23,451 bases of DNA from contig PMMB01000149.1 of the NCBI GenBank assembly GCA_003165495.1, positions 1 to 23,451 of the forward strand, read 5' to 3'. The number at the start of each line of letters is the position of its first letter. Position 1 is the first letter of the stretch. The notes under the pieces were generated by a model that ran no database searches, was not told where the DNA came from, and was given only the letters and a program-made list of their open reading frames with translations. Positions 7,286-15,136 of the stretch are shown in pieces. Position numbers and translations under genes: made by a program. The stretch comes from Gammaproteobacteria bacterium (GTDB lineage Bacteria > Pseudomonadota > Gammaproteobacteria > Steroidobacterales > Steroidobacteraceae).

Positions 7286-9517
7286 TCATTCCTCATTGAT
7301 GAGCTTGGGCACGTATGGCACGCCCAGCCCCGTCACGTCGTTGTAGCCGCGCGGCGTCGGAGGCACGCTCGCAGAAGACAACGAGGTGTAGTTGAACACG
7401 TCGTTCAACCCCTCACAGATCGATAGATTGCAAACTTCCAAAGCATACGGCGCGGTCGTGATCAGGAATGGCACCGAGTTGACGGTGACTACCCTGACCT
7501 CGTTCGGATTGGAGGCATAGCCGCGCAGCACGGACACGGGCTCCGACGGAGCCACGATCTGGTTGAGCGCGGCGGAGGTGAGATTGATGCCGTTGCCGCG
7601 GCTGCCGGCGCTGTAGAACAAAGGATTCGCGAACCCGACCGACGGCTCGCCGCTCGCCGCGCGCTTCTGGTTCATGATCGCGATCACGCCGGCCATCAGC
7701 GGCGAGGCGAGACTCGTGCCGCCGATGCCGCCCTCGCAGTATTCCTCGGTCTTGGAAATCGGCGTGCACCCCGCGTCGTTGATCGGGTTGCCGGCGATCG
7801 TGAAAGTCTCGCCATACAGATACCCGGTGTACGGATCGGCCACCATGGCCACGTCGGGGCTCACGCGTTGCGCGAAGGGCAGCGGCTCGGTGTAACCGCT
7901 CGCGAGATTGAGCGTCGTGGCGAGCGCTTCGGGCACGACTTGCGCCTGATAAGACGGCTGCTGCTCGAGCAGGCTGATCCCGCCGCCGGAACCCGCATAG
8001 AACGAGTAAGCATCGAATGTATAACCGAAGGCCGAAGTCAGCGTCACGCCGGATGTCGTCACCAACTTCGCGCTGTTCACCGTCGCGTCCATGAGGAAGG
8101 CGCGATAGGTACCCCAGCCGTATTCGGACTTGGCTCCGCTGGAATCCTTGATCAGGAGCGTCGTGCCGCCGACGCCCGTGACGTAGGCGCTGGTGGCCGG
8201 CCAGGATCCGGACGCGACACCGTTGAGTGCGGCTAGGTCGCCGCTGTCCCCGGAGCTGAACAGCACACTGATGCCTTGCGCTGCGCCCGCCATCGCAGCC
8301 TGGTCATAACTGGCTTGTGATCCGGGGGCAATGGACTCGCCGTTGTTGCCCCAGCTATCGGTAACGACGTCGGCCAGATGCTCATAGAGCGTGTTGAAGA
8401 ACGCAATATCGAGGGACGTGCCGCAATCGCGCGAGCCGACGTAGAGGATTTTCGCGCCCGGCGCGCTGCCGTGCACCGCCGCCATGTCGAGCGACTGCTC
8501 CGTCCACCAGCCGTACGGGCCGCACGGCTCGGACGGCGATACGGTGTAGATGCCGATGGGAATAATCTCGGAGAAATTCTGCCCCGTCTTGAGCGTCGGC
8601 AAACTGTGATTGGCTGCATAGCGGTTGCTGTCGGCCAATAGAGTCGGCGACGCATAGGCGTCGATTATGGCGACGGTGACGCCGGTCCCGGTGTATTTGA
8701 CTTTGTTCAGGCCGTAAGCTGCCCGAATTTGTTGTGGCGTATAGCCGCAGTTCAACCAGGGAATGGCGGCACCGTAAACGCCCGCGGCGGTGCTGAGAGT
8801 GGCCACGAGCTCACCCGCGCCATAATATGTATTGCAAAACGGCGAGGGGAGGCTCGCGGCCACGGGCGGCGGAGTTACGGCCGATGAACTCGCGGTCGAC
8901 GCAACTGCAGCCGGCGCAGCGAGCGTGCCCATGCTGACCGACCGATGGAACGGCTGGCGCAGCGATGTCGTGTCGTCCAGGCCCTCGATATAGAGGATCT
9001 TCCCAGCGAGAGCGGCTGGAATCGTCGGGTCCTCCTTGTTGGCGCGCAGAGTCATGCCCTTGTAGGAATACAAGTTCTGAGTTACGTGAAACGTGCTGCG
9101 CAACTGACTCACCGTCGCCGTCGCGGACACATACACGCCGTGAGGCCCGACCTGCAAGTCGGACATGCCGGCGTGCTCGAGCATCGCCTTGACCGCGTTG
9201 ACGTCGGCGGCGGCCGGCGCGAAGCGCTGTCCGAACTCTTCGACCGTCAGATAGCGCCCGTACTGCTTACTGGTTGGCGATGAGACTTCCGCCACCAGAG
9301 TCTTTAGGTTTGCGGTATTTTGCAGCGCCAAGTGCACCGCGACGTTCACCGACTGGCTCGCCGGCGCTGCGCCGATCATGGTCGCGCTCTTTACCCAGCC
9401 CGCGACGTTTCCGGGAGCCGTGGATGTCCCCGCTGCACTCGCCATCGTTGCCGTGCAAGCGACTGCGGCGGCCATCAGGCCGCCCAATATCAACCGAGTC
9501 TTGAATTTATGGAACAC
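7286..9517 (-). CDS. Secreted S53 family serine-carboxyl peptidase (pro-kumamolisin / sedolisin)
   Basis: A 743-residue protein. The start is a GTG at 9515-9517 because AAGGGG lies seven bases upstream and a signal peptide (FHKFKTRLILGGLMAAAVA...ASA) begins there; an in-frame ATG further upstream has neither. The N-terminal pro-kumamolisin activation domain spans about residues 45-190. The S53 catalytic domain follows, with Glu340 and Asp344 in TEQSLD, the oxyanion Asp387 in VTDSWG, and Ser602 in GGTSLASP. The C-terminal YNDVTGLGVP matches the calcium-binding loop. All key residues are present, so it should be an active, acid-tolerant endopeptidase that self-activates after export. It is an isolated gene, possibly scavenging extracellular protein. 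Confidence 0.95.
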   Translation of the reverse strand: MFHKFKTRLILGGLMAAAVACTATMASAAGTSTAPGNVAGWVKSATMIGAAPASQSVNVAVHLALQNTANLKTLVAEVSSPTSKQYGRYLTVEEFGQRFAPAAADVNAVKAMLEHAGMSDLQVGPHGVYVSATATVSQLRSTFHVTQNLYSYKGMTLRANKEDPTIPAALAGKILYIEGLDDTTSLRQPFHRSVSMGTLAAPAAVASTASSSAVTPPPVAASLPSPFCNTYYGAGELVATLSTAAGVYGAAIPWLNCGYTPQQIRAAYGLNKVKYTGTGVTVAIIDAYASPTLLADSNRYAANHSLPTLKTGQNFSEIIPIGIYTVSPSEPCGPYGWWTEQSLDMAAVHGSAPGAKILYVGSRDCGTSLDIAFFNTLYEHLADVVTDSWGNNGESIAPGSQASYDQAAMAGAAQGISVLFSSGDSGDLAALNGVASGSWPATSAYVTGVGGTTLLIKDSSGAKSEYGWGTYRAFLMDATVNSAKLVTTSGVTLTSAFGYTFDAYSFYAGSGGGISLLEQQPSYQAQVVPEALATTLNLASGYTEPLPFAQRVSPDVAMVADPYTGYLYGETFTIAGNPINDAGCTPISKTEEYCEGGIGGTSLASPLMAGVIAIMNQKRAASGEPSVGFANPLFYSAGSRGNGINLTSAALNQIVAPSEPVSVLRGYASNPNEVRVVTVNSVPFLITTAPYALEVCNLSICEGLNDVFNYTSLSSASVPPTPRGYNDVTGLGVPYVPKLINEE

Positions 9518-9794
9518 GAGATATCCCCTTATTTGCAAAATATTACGGATAAGCGTGGAGCGGGCCTTCATCACTCGCGCCGCGGTCGTCGCCGATGTGT
9601 GTTGTCGGCAAGATGTCGGAATCACCCCTCAATTCTTTTCATTTATCAGCGCATTGATCTCGCGTTCTGCGCTAATCAATAAAAGCGCAGCGCAAGCGAT
9701 TAGTTCTCAATTTAGTGAGATACTTGACCACAGCTGAGTACCAAACCGCAAGTTTTGGAAATAGAACTGCAATATCTCGTTGCGTTATGGCAAA

Positions 9795-10150
9795 TTACCG
9801 GCGACCTTTATGCGGACCCAACGCAATGCGGTAGGTGATCGAATGGCCCTGCAAATCCGAAAGCGCATCCTCCCCACCACCCGGCTCTAAGTCCAAGTGA
9901 CTGCTTTCGGCGTCCCGCACCAACGACTCTTTGCGCTCCAGGTGCAGACCCAGTCTCTCGCTGATCCGCTGCACAAGCGCCTGTAGTTCTGGCGCCGTCG
10001 GTGCGGCTACCGTTCGCAAGTAAGGCGGATGAGTGCCGGTCAGATACACCCCATCGGGGATAAGCATATGAAAATGCACGTTCAAATTGAGCGCGCTACC
10101 GAATCGCTGAATCAGAGTGATTGCACCGCATTGTGCCTGCGCCGGCCCGC
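9795..10150 (-). pseudogene. IS91-family transposase remnant
   Basis: The translated frame contains GAITLIQRFGSALNLNVHFHMLIPDGVY followed by ELQALVQRISERLGLHLERK and LSDLQGHSITYRIALGP, a run characteristic of IS91/IS1294-type HUH transposases. The HFH triplet is the metal-binding HUH motif. The zinc-finger N-terminus and the catalytic tyrosine region are missing. The frame ends in a stop after GPHKGRR where intact transposases continue. Upstream similarity fades around 10150, and a stop lies at 10209-10211. It is therefore a dead fragment of about one quarter of the usual gene. It directly abuts the promoter region of the sigma-factor operon and marks an old insertion or recombination point. 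Confidence 0.85.
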
Positions 10151-10227
10151 CCCCCCGCAGTTCCGGTTTTCCGCGCTCGAACGTATCCTGTATACGGGTG
10201 TAATCCCCTCAGGGAGGTCACAGGCGA

Positions 10228-10830
10228 ATGGCAGATGTGGACCAGCAGCAGGCAGCGCCTTGCGATGAGGCCGCTGCGCCTTTTGAATCGACCACCACTG
10301 CAGTGTCGCAATTGTTTCGCGAGCACAATCGCGTGCTGGTGGGCTACCTCACGGCCCGCCTGCGCTCTGAGCAGGAGGCGAAGGAAGTCGCCCAGGAAGC
10401 GTACGTCCGTTTATTGCAGTTGCAAGAGCCCGGTACACCAAGTTTGTTGCGCGCGTATCTATTCAAGACAGCCACCAACCTCGCCATTGACCGCCTGCGG
10501 CATCGCAGCGTCCGGCACCGAGCCGAAGATCAGCCGGAGTTATTCGCGGAATTGACGACGACCCGCAGTGAAATGGATGACCCCGCCAAACAACTACTGG
10601 CGCGCGAGCAGGTCGACCAGCTTCTCGGCTATCTGCAGGAGCTGCCGATCACGTGTCAGCACGTGTTTAACCTCCATCGATTGGAAGGGCTCCCACAACA
10701 CGAGGTGGCCGTGCGCTTGGGTTTCTCTGAGCGCATGGTCCGACGTTACGTGACGTACGCAATGGTTTATTGCCACTTGCGTTTGGATGGAATGGCGGTC
10801 GATCAAGTACGACGGAAGGTGTCCCTGTGA
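10228..10830 (+). CDS. ECF sigma factor, FecI-like
   Basis: A 200-residue protein with sigma region 2 at about residues 27-95 (LFREHNRVLVGYLTARLRSEQEAKEVAQEAYVRL, then LRAYLFKTATNLAIDRLR). Region 4 is at about 130-185 (LPITCQHVFNLHRLEGLPQHEVAVRLGFSERMVRRYV). The helix pattern and the order with a FecR gene place it in the FecI-type group. GGGAGG precedes the ATG by about ten bases. It shares four bases (GTGA) with the fecR-like gene, so both are translationally coupled. By family knowledge it is held by the FecR-type partner and, when released, transcribes its own regulon. The target promoter is unknown. Confidence 0.92.
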   Translation: MADVDQQQAAPCDEAAAPFESTTTAVSQLFREHNRVLVGYLTARLRSEQEAKEVAQEAYVRLLQLQEPGTPSLLRAYLFKTATNLAIDRLRHRSVRHRAEDQPELFAELTTTRSEMDDPAKQLLAREQVDQLLGYLQELPITCQHVFNLHRLEGLPQHEVAVRLGFSERMVRRYVTYAMVYCHLRLDGMAVDQVRRKVSL

Positions 10831-11825
10831 GTAAGTCAGAGCCGACCGCATCTGACATCGAGCGACTGCGGGATGCCAGCGAATGGGTCCAGCGGCTGAA
10901 CGAGTCGAACGCGCAAGCGCTTGCCGATCAGTGGACGCAATGGTGCAGATCCGATCCCCTGAATCTGCCGGTATTCGAGCAAATGCAGCGCATATGGCAT
11001 GCATTTTCCGAAGCCAGGGACACGACCTTCTATTCGCCCCAACCCGCGAATCGTCTCAAACATCGCAATAGGCTCATTACGTTGGCCGCAAGTGTTGCAC
11101 TACTTGTCGGTGTGGCGGGATGGCTCGCCCTGCGTTATCCCGAAGTCGAGGTGCTTGACACTCGGGTGGGCGAGCAACGTCGCGTCACTTTGGCTGATGG
11201 GTCACATCTCGATTTAGCGCCGGATTCTCGTGTCAGCACGCGCTTCACACTGGCGCGACGCGAGGTGCAATTGGAACGTGGGCAAGCGTTCTTCGCGGTT
11301 GCGCATAACGCGGTGCGGCCATTTATCGTTCACGTAAATAGCCTGACGGTGACAGCTGTAGGCACTGCGTTTGATGTGCGGATGGGTCCTAGCAGCACCG
11401 TGGTGACGGTCAGCGAAGGCCGGGTCAACGTGGCACCGGGCGCGGCTGAGGCAGGTGGTGGTCCGAGCACTAACACTGAGTCTGTTCGCGCCGGCGTCGG
11501 CCAACGAGTGACATTTTACAAATCAGCGCACCAGCTAAGTGTGGCAACCCTTGATCCAAAAGTAGCCGGATCATGGCGCGACGGGACACTGCAATTTGTG
11601 GGCGAGCCTCTGGAGGATGTTGTCGGTGCAGTCAATCGTTACAGTGCACCACCAATTGTTGTGGCGCCCGCATTTCAGCAGACACGATTCACCGGTACGG
11701 TATCACCGGCAAACGTCCGTGATTGGCTCAAGGCGTTGGAGCAAATATATGCCGTTGAGGTGGTCGACCAAGGCGCCAATGGAATACTTATTCGATCGCG
11801 TGCTGACGATGGCGCCCAGAAGTAA
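10827..11825 (+). CDS. FecR-type anti-sigma factor / sigma regulator
   Basis: A 332-residue protein starting at GTG 10827-10829 within the sigma gene stop (GTGA); GGAAGG lies seven bases upstream. A cytoplasmic N-terminal DUF4880-type domain (residues 10-65, ASEWVQRLNESNAQALADQWTQW...) binds the sigma factor in this family. One membrane segment spans about 82-103. The periplasmic FecR domain (115-215) contains RVTLADGSHLDLAPDSRV, ERGQAFFAVAHN, RPFIVHVNSLTVTAVGTAFDV and TVSEGRVNV. A C-terminal DUF4974/STN-like domain (about 262-325) ends in LEQIYAVEVVDQGANGILI. In classical systems the periplasmic part senses the N-terminal STN domain of an outer-membrane receptor; here the likely partner is the exported STN protein encoded next. 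Confidence 0.93.
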   Translation: MSKSEPTASDIERLRDASEWVQRLNESNAQALADQWTQWCRSDPLNLPVFEQMQRIWHAFSEARDTTFYSPQPANRLKHRNRLITLAASVALLVGVAGWLALRYPEVEVLDTRVGEQRRVTLADGSHLDLAPDSRVSTRFTLARREVQLERGQAFFAVAHNAVRPFIVHVNSLTVTAVGTAFDVRMGPSSTVVTVSEGRVNVAPGAAEAGGGPSTNTESVRAGVGQRVTFYKSAHQLSVATLDPKVAGSWRDGTLQFVGEPLEDVVGAVNRYSAPPIVVAPAFQQTRFTGTVSPANVRDWLKALEQIYAVEVVDQGANGILIRSRADDGAQK

Positions 11826-13101
11826 ATCTGGATTCCAGCGGATCGTACTCGCCGCCTTTGTGGTAACGATTGCGTGGCTTGCATCGGCGCGCGCAGACGA
11901 CATACTCGACCGAGGCGTTCGCTTCCATATTTCGGCGTCGCCGCTCGCGAGCGCGCTGATTGAATTTTCAGCCCAAAGCGGCATACAGGTTGCCGCCGCC
12001 GACGCGGACGTTTCGCATCTGAATTCGAATGGCGTGAACGGAACATTTCCAATTAGCGCGGCATTGAGCATGTTACTTCATGGCACCGGCTTGGAATTCT
12101 CGCGTGTTGGCGCTGAAACAGTTGCGATTCGCAGCGCGCCCGTCGGGCCGCCCAGTGGTGCTCTGACCCGCGCGGGCGGGTCTGGCGCTGCGGCTAAGAT
12201 GCCGGCAGCCAAGTCGGCGCAGCCCGATCCCAACGTGAATGCGAGCGCATCGCCAGAGATTCCCGATGTAACCGTGACGGCTCCGAGACCGCCTACCGAT
12301 CAGGAGTTAGCAGGAGACAGCCTGTATCAATTCATAGTGCACCACGCCACAGTGCACTACTTTAACACTGGTGTGACGGGCAACCTTGCGCATTGGCGCG
12401 GTGGCGTTCAAAGCATTTGCCCGAGAACTCTTGGGCTCGACCCGGGATACAACGCCTTCGTTACGGCGCGACTTCGCGCGGTGGCCGCGAACGTTGGCGC
12501 GCCCGTGCAGTCGGACCTGCAATGCAAAGACAACGTGAGGATACTTTTCACCTCCGATCCCCAGGAAACAATGAATGACGTCGTGCAATGGGCGTCAGTT
12601 TACTTTCGTCCACGTGGAGAGTATGCGCGGATGAGGCGGCTGATAGCGTTCAGAAGCGATCACGCGATCCAGGGCTGGTACATCACGACACGTGGCGGTG
12701 GCGGGGTCTTGAATACTGGCTTGGGGTTACTCGGCATAACTCTTCAGCCCCTGTGGCCGCAGATCGCCCCGCGTACGGACGGCGGGGACATGAGTGGGAT
12801 CGCGGTCGTCATCCTAGTCGTCGACACAACGAAGGTTCCCGGCTACGCCATCGGGACGCTCGCTGACTATATAGCGGTATTGGCTTTGTCAGTGGTGCAA
12901 TCGCCGGACTATTGCGATCCACTGCCGAGCATTCTGGACGTAATGTCATCGAACTGCGGCACACGTGAAAAGCCTACAGCGATAACAGCCGGCGATTTAG
13001 CGTTCTTGAAGGCGCTCTATTACCGCAACACAGGGTTGGGTCCATCGCTCTCAAGAGACGAAATCCAATACAATATGACGCGGCAGTTCAAGGGTCATTA
13101 G
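11809..13101 (+). CDS. Exported STN-domain protein with a conserved C-terminal domain of unknown function, no beta barrel
   Basis: A 430-residue protein. The ATG at 11809 overlaps the fecR-like gene by 17 bases and gives a clean signal peptide (residues 1-29, ending SARA); an ATG at 11779 is the alternative. Residues 31-108 form an STN domain (FHISASPLASALIEFSAQSGIQV). A low-complexity Ala/Pro linker (110-150) follows, then DVTVTAPR at 153-160, which resembles the TonB box that follows STN in transducing receptors. The C-terminal 165-430 has four cysteines (204, 239, 369, 383), NAFVTARLRAVAANVGAPV, NVRILFTSDPQ, IQGWYITTR and a LADYIAVLALS helix. I recall this C-terminal domain only as an uncharacterised conserved proteobacterial protein. 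It likely replaces the receptor as the signal giver for the FecR-type partner. Confidence 0.85.
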   Translation: MAPRSKSGFQRIVLAAFVVTIAWLASARADDILDRGVRFHISASPLASALIEFSAQSGIQVAAADADVSHLNSNGVNGTFPISAALSMLLHGTGLEFSRVGAETVAIRSAPVGPPSGALTRAGGSGAAAKMPAAKSAQPDPNVNASASPEIPDVTVTAPRPPTDQELAGDSLYQFIVHHATVHYFNTGVTGNLAHWRGGVQSICPRTLGLDPGYNAFVTARLRAVAANVGAPVQSDLQCKDNVRILFTSDPQETMNDVVQWASVYFRPRGEYARMRRLIAFRSDHAIQGWYITTRGGGGVLNTGLGLLGITLQPLWPQIAPRTDGGDMSGIAVVILVVDTTKVPGYAIGTLADYIAVLALSVVQSPDYCDPLPSILDVMSSNCGTREKPTAITAGDLAFLKALYYRNTGLGPSLSRDEIQYNMTRQFKGH

Positions 13102-13110
13102 AAACTTGGC

Positions 13111-13296
13111 ATGCCGCCCGACCGCGACGCAGCGACGCGCATGATCCCCAGAACGGCCGATTGCTATTCATGTCACGCGGATCACGCCGCCGTCGACAAC
13201 ACGTTCGTGCAGTTCTATCCGACTCTGTTGCCCATCGCTACAGCGAAGGGCACGTTTTCGGCTGCGTACAAGGCGGAGCCGGAAGGACGGAATTGA
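13111..13296 (+). pseudogene. Cytochrome P460-like C-terminal fragment with CXXCH
   Basis: The 61-codon frame encodes DCYSCHADHAAVDNTFVQFYPTLLPIA. It carries the CXXCH heme-attachment motif and the VFVQFYP-type ending seen at the C-terminus of cytochrome P460-like proteins. The family is normally about 150-200 residues with a signal peptide and an upstream beta domain; all of that is missing here. A stop (the end of the STN gene) lies nine bases before the ATG in the same frame. No clear ribosome binding site is seen. It is most likely the tail of a deleted gene. Family assignment is by motif memory only. Confidence 0.5.
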
Positions 13297-13338
13297 CGCC
13301 CCACTTCAAAAAAAGAACATGAATCCTTCTTCAGCCTG

Positions 13339-13626
13339 ATGTATGTTTCTGCCCACCTGATGGTGCGAGGAGATGCCGCAGCGACGGCCCACACCATCAT
13401 GGCGTCCGAGTTCCTTTTCCGCGCCGGCATCGTGAGCAATCTCATCGTCGGCTTTATATCGGTACCCCTGACTCTATATCTTTTGTTTAAGGCAATTGAT
13501 AACAAACTCGCGTGGCTCCTGGTGGCATTGTTCGCGATCTCGATCCCCATATCAGTTCTCAATGAACTCAATCAAATCGCCACGCTGACGCTATTGCACG
13601 ATACCCCGTTTCTTTTTGACATTTGA
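13339..13626 (+). pseudogene. DUF4386-like membrane protein fragment
   Basis: The 95-codon frame reads SLMYVSAHLMVRGDAAATAHTIMASEFLFRAGIVSNLI, then two hydrophobic segments (about residues 31-52 and 58-76) ending in ISIPISVLNELNQIATL. This is the central part of DUF4386 integral membrane proteins, which have about 230 residues. The first membrane helix and the C-terminal half are absent. Similar sequence continues a few codons before the ATG back to the stop of the P460-like fragment, supporting truncation rather than a short gene. It is part of a decayed patch between two intact operons. Confidence 0.6.
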
Positions 13627-13864
13627 AAAGCCTCAGCTGGAGGGTCGGTCCTCATTCGAAACTGCTAGTCCCGTACCGCCATAGCGGATGGCCTGCGCCC
13701 GGCTACGCCCATTACAGACGGCGGTCGCGGTCGGGCCGAAAGTGTCTGAATTGCCGCCAACGATGGGTAGGCGTGAGATCGATCCGCACCCCCTTAGTTT
13801 CTATGCCGATCACGACTGGCAACTTGGCAAATGGAACGGCCTTAACAAGGCCGGTGCCCCATGG
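13627..13864 (+). other. Non-coding or decayed spacer before the iron operon promoter
   Basis: No recognisable gene. A 62-codon frame (13688-13876) runs into the Fur-controlled promoter, has no ribosome binding site and matches nothing known to me. Together with the two gene fragments just upstream this looks like decayed coding sequence. Confidence 0.4.
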
Positions 13865-13895
13865 TTGACGCCCTAGATACGAATGATTATCATTC
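13865..13895 (+). promoter_or_regulatory. Sigma70 promoter overlapped by a Fur box, driving the FTR1 operon
   Basis: TTGACG at 13865-13870 and TATCAT at 13888-13893 are separated by exactly 17 bases, a near-consensus sigma70 promoter. The -10 box lies inside GAATGATTATCATTC (13881-13895), a perfect 7-1-7 palindrome that contains both AATGAT/ATCATT half sites of the Fur consensus. Iron-loaded Fur bound here would block RNA polymerase. The next gene starts 25 bases downstream of the palindrome. Confidence 0.87.
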
Positions 13896-13920
13896 CTAGG
13901 TACGAACTGGAACCTTGTAT

Positions 13921-14253
13921 ATGAAGCGCTTATTGATCATTGCGACCGCCGTTGTGCTGGCCTTGGCGGGCATGGCCTTTGCCGACAATCTGCCGGAGTA
14001 CCAGCTGGTACTCAAAGATCACGTATATCAACCGAGCGAACTTAAGGTGCCGGCTGGGACCAAGTTCAAGATTACCGTGCACAACGAAGATGCCACGCCA
14101 GAAGAATTCGAGAGTACGGATTTCAATCGCGAGAAGATCGTGCCGCCTAACAGCAGCATCACGGTCTACGTGGGTCCCTTGAACGCCGGCAACTACGGTT
14201 TTTTTGGTGACTTCCACCAGAACACGGCCAAAGGCCGGCTGATTGTGGAGTGA
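13921..14253 (+). CDS. Periplasmic cupredoxin-like protein of an FTR1 iron uptake operon (FtrB-like)
   Basis: A 110-residue protein with signal peptide MKRLLIIATAVVLALAGMAFA. A single cupredoxin-fold domain follows (YQLVLKDHVYQPSELKVPAGTKFKITVHNEDATPEEFES ... GFFGDFHQNTAKGRLIVE). His62 lies in TVHNED and His96 in GDFHQ. The cysteine ligand of classical type-1 copper sites is replaced by Gly-Asp in GDFH, which I recall as usual for cupredoxins next to FTR1 permeases. It probably handles or oxidises ferrous iron for the permease rather than transferring electrons as a blue copper protein. The start is ATG 13921; an in-frame TTG two codons upstream is less likely. It is the first gene after the Fur-box promoter. 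Confidence 0.88.
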   Translation: MKRLLIIATAVVLALAGMAFADNLPEYQLVLKDHVYQPSELKVPAGTKFKITVHNEDATPEEFESTDFNREKIVPPNSSITVYVGPLNAGNYGFFGDFHQNTAKGRLIVE

Positions 14254-14257
14254 CCTG

Positions 14258-15121
14258 ATGCCCGGCGTTGCGCTGCTGGTTTTTCGCGAAGTGCTTGAGG
14301 CGGCGCTGATCATCTCTATTGTCTGCGCCGCTACACGCGGTGTGGACCGCCGTGGGCTGTTTGTGACTGTCGGCATCGGGCTTGGCATCGTCGGCGCACT
14401 ATTAGTTGCCATGGGCGCTGGCCTCATCGCGCGAATTGCGCATGGTTCCGGTCAGGAAATCTTTGATGCTTGCGTGCTCCTCGCCGCCGTCGTGATGATT
14501 GGCTGGCATGTGGTGTGGATGTCCAAACACGGCCGTGAACTCGCGCAAAAAATGGGTGCGATCGGCAGCGCGGTCAAGGCGGGATCGAGCTCGTTGACAC
14601 TCCTGCTCGTGGTAGTGGCATTGGCCGTGTTGCGCGAAGGGTCGGAAATCGTGCTGTTTCTCTACGGCATGGCAGTCGGGGGCATTGGCGCGACGGGACT
14701 GATTGGCGGCACGGCGCTGGGAGTAGGCGGTGGCGCGCTGCTTGGTTTTGCCCTGTACTTTGGCCTGCTGCGCGTCCCGATGAAGCATTTTTTCAATGTC
14801 ACCAATTGGATGCTGGTGCTGTTGGCAGCAGGGCTCGCTTCCACTGCAGCTCGCTTCCTCATACAAGGCAATCTGCTGCCCTCGTGGGGGACTCAGCTGT
14901 GGAACACCTCGTGGTTGTTGTCGAACGGCTCGGTGGCCGGCAAGACTCTAGGCATCCTGATAGGCTACGACGCGAGTCCAGCCGGGATGCAGATCGTCTT
15001 TTACGTGACCACGTTGTTGCTGCTCGGCGTTAGCATGCAGCGGCTGAATTCGGCGAAATCGGCGTATCCATCGCGGGACCATTCGCTCGCACCGAACGGC
15101 ACTTCCGAGACGCTACGCTGA
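14258..15121 (+). CDS. FTR1 family iron permease (FtrC/EfeU-like)
   Basis: A 287-residue polytopic inner-membrane protein with about seven hydrophobic segments. It carries the two REXXE motifs that bind iron in this family: REVLE at residues 10-14 in the first helix and REGSE at 126-130 in the fourth. The ATG is preceded by GGAG, placed at the end of the cupredoxin gene, and the gap between the two genes is four bases, so they are co-transcribed. FTR1 permeases take up ferric iron produced by oxidation on the periplasmic side. No P19/FtrA, EfeB or polyferredoxin FtrD gene is present, so this is a reduced version of the Ftr system. Confidence 0.93.
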   Translation: MPGVALLVFREVLEAALIISIVCAATRGVDRRGLFVTVGIGLGIVGALLVAMGAGLIARIAHGSGQEIFDACVLLAAVVMIGWHVVWMSKHGRELAQKMGAIGSAVKAGSSSLTLLLVVVALAVLREGSEIVLFLYGMAVGGIGATGLIGGTALGVGGGALLGFALYFGLLRVPMKHFFNVTNWMLVLLAAGLASTAARFLIQGNLLPSWGTQLWNTSWLLSNGSVAGKTLGILIGYDASPAGMQIVFYVTTLLLLGVSMQRLNSAKSAYPSRDHSLAPNGTSETLR

Positions 15122-15136
15122 TCGGGCCGTCCGTCT

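Noticed and set aside
11809..13101. TonB-dependent receptor as the third gene of the sigma/FecR operon
   Set aside because: At 430 residues with no plug or barrel-strand pattern and no C-terminal Phe, it is too short and of the wrong type despite its STN domain.
13688..13876. 62-codon plus frame before the iron operon
   Set aside because: It overlaps the sigma70/Fur promoter, has no ribosome binding site, and its sequence is not recognisable.
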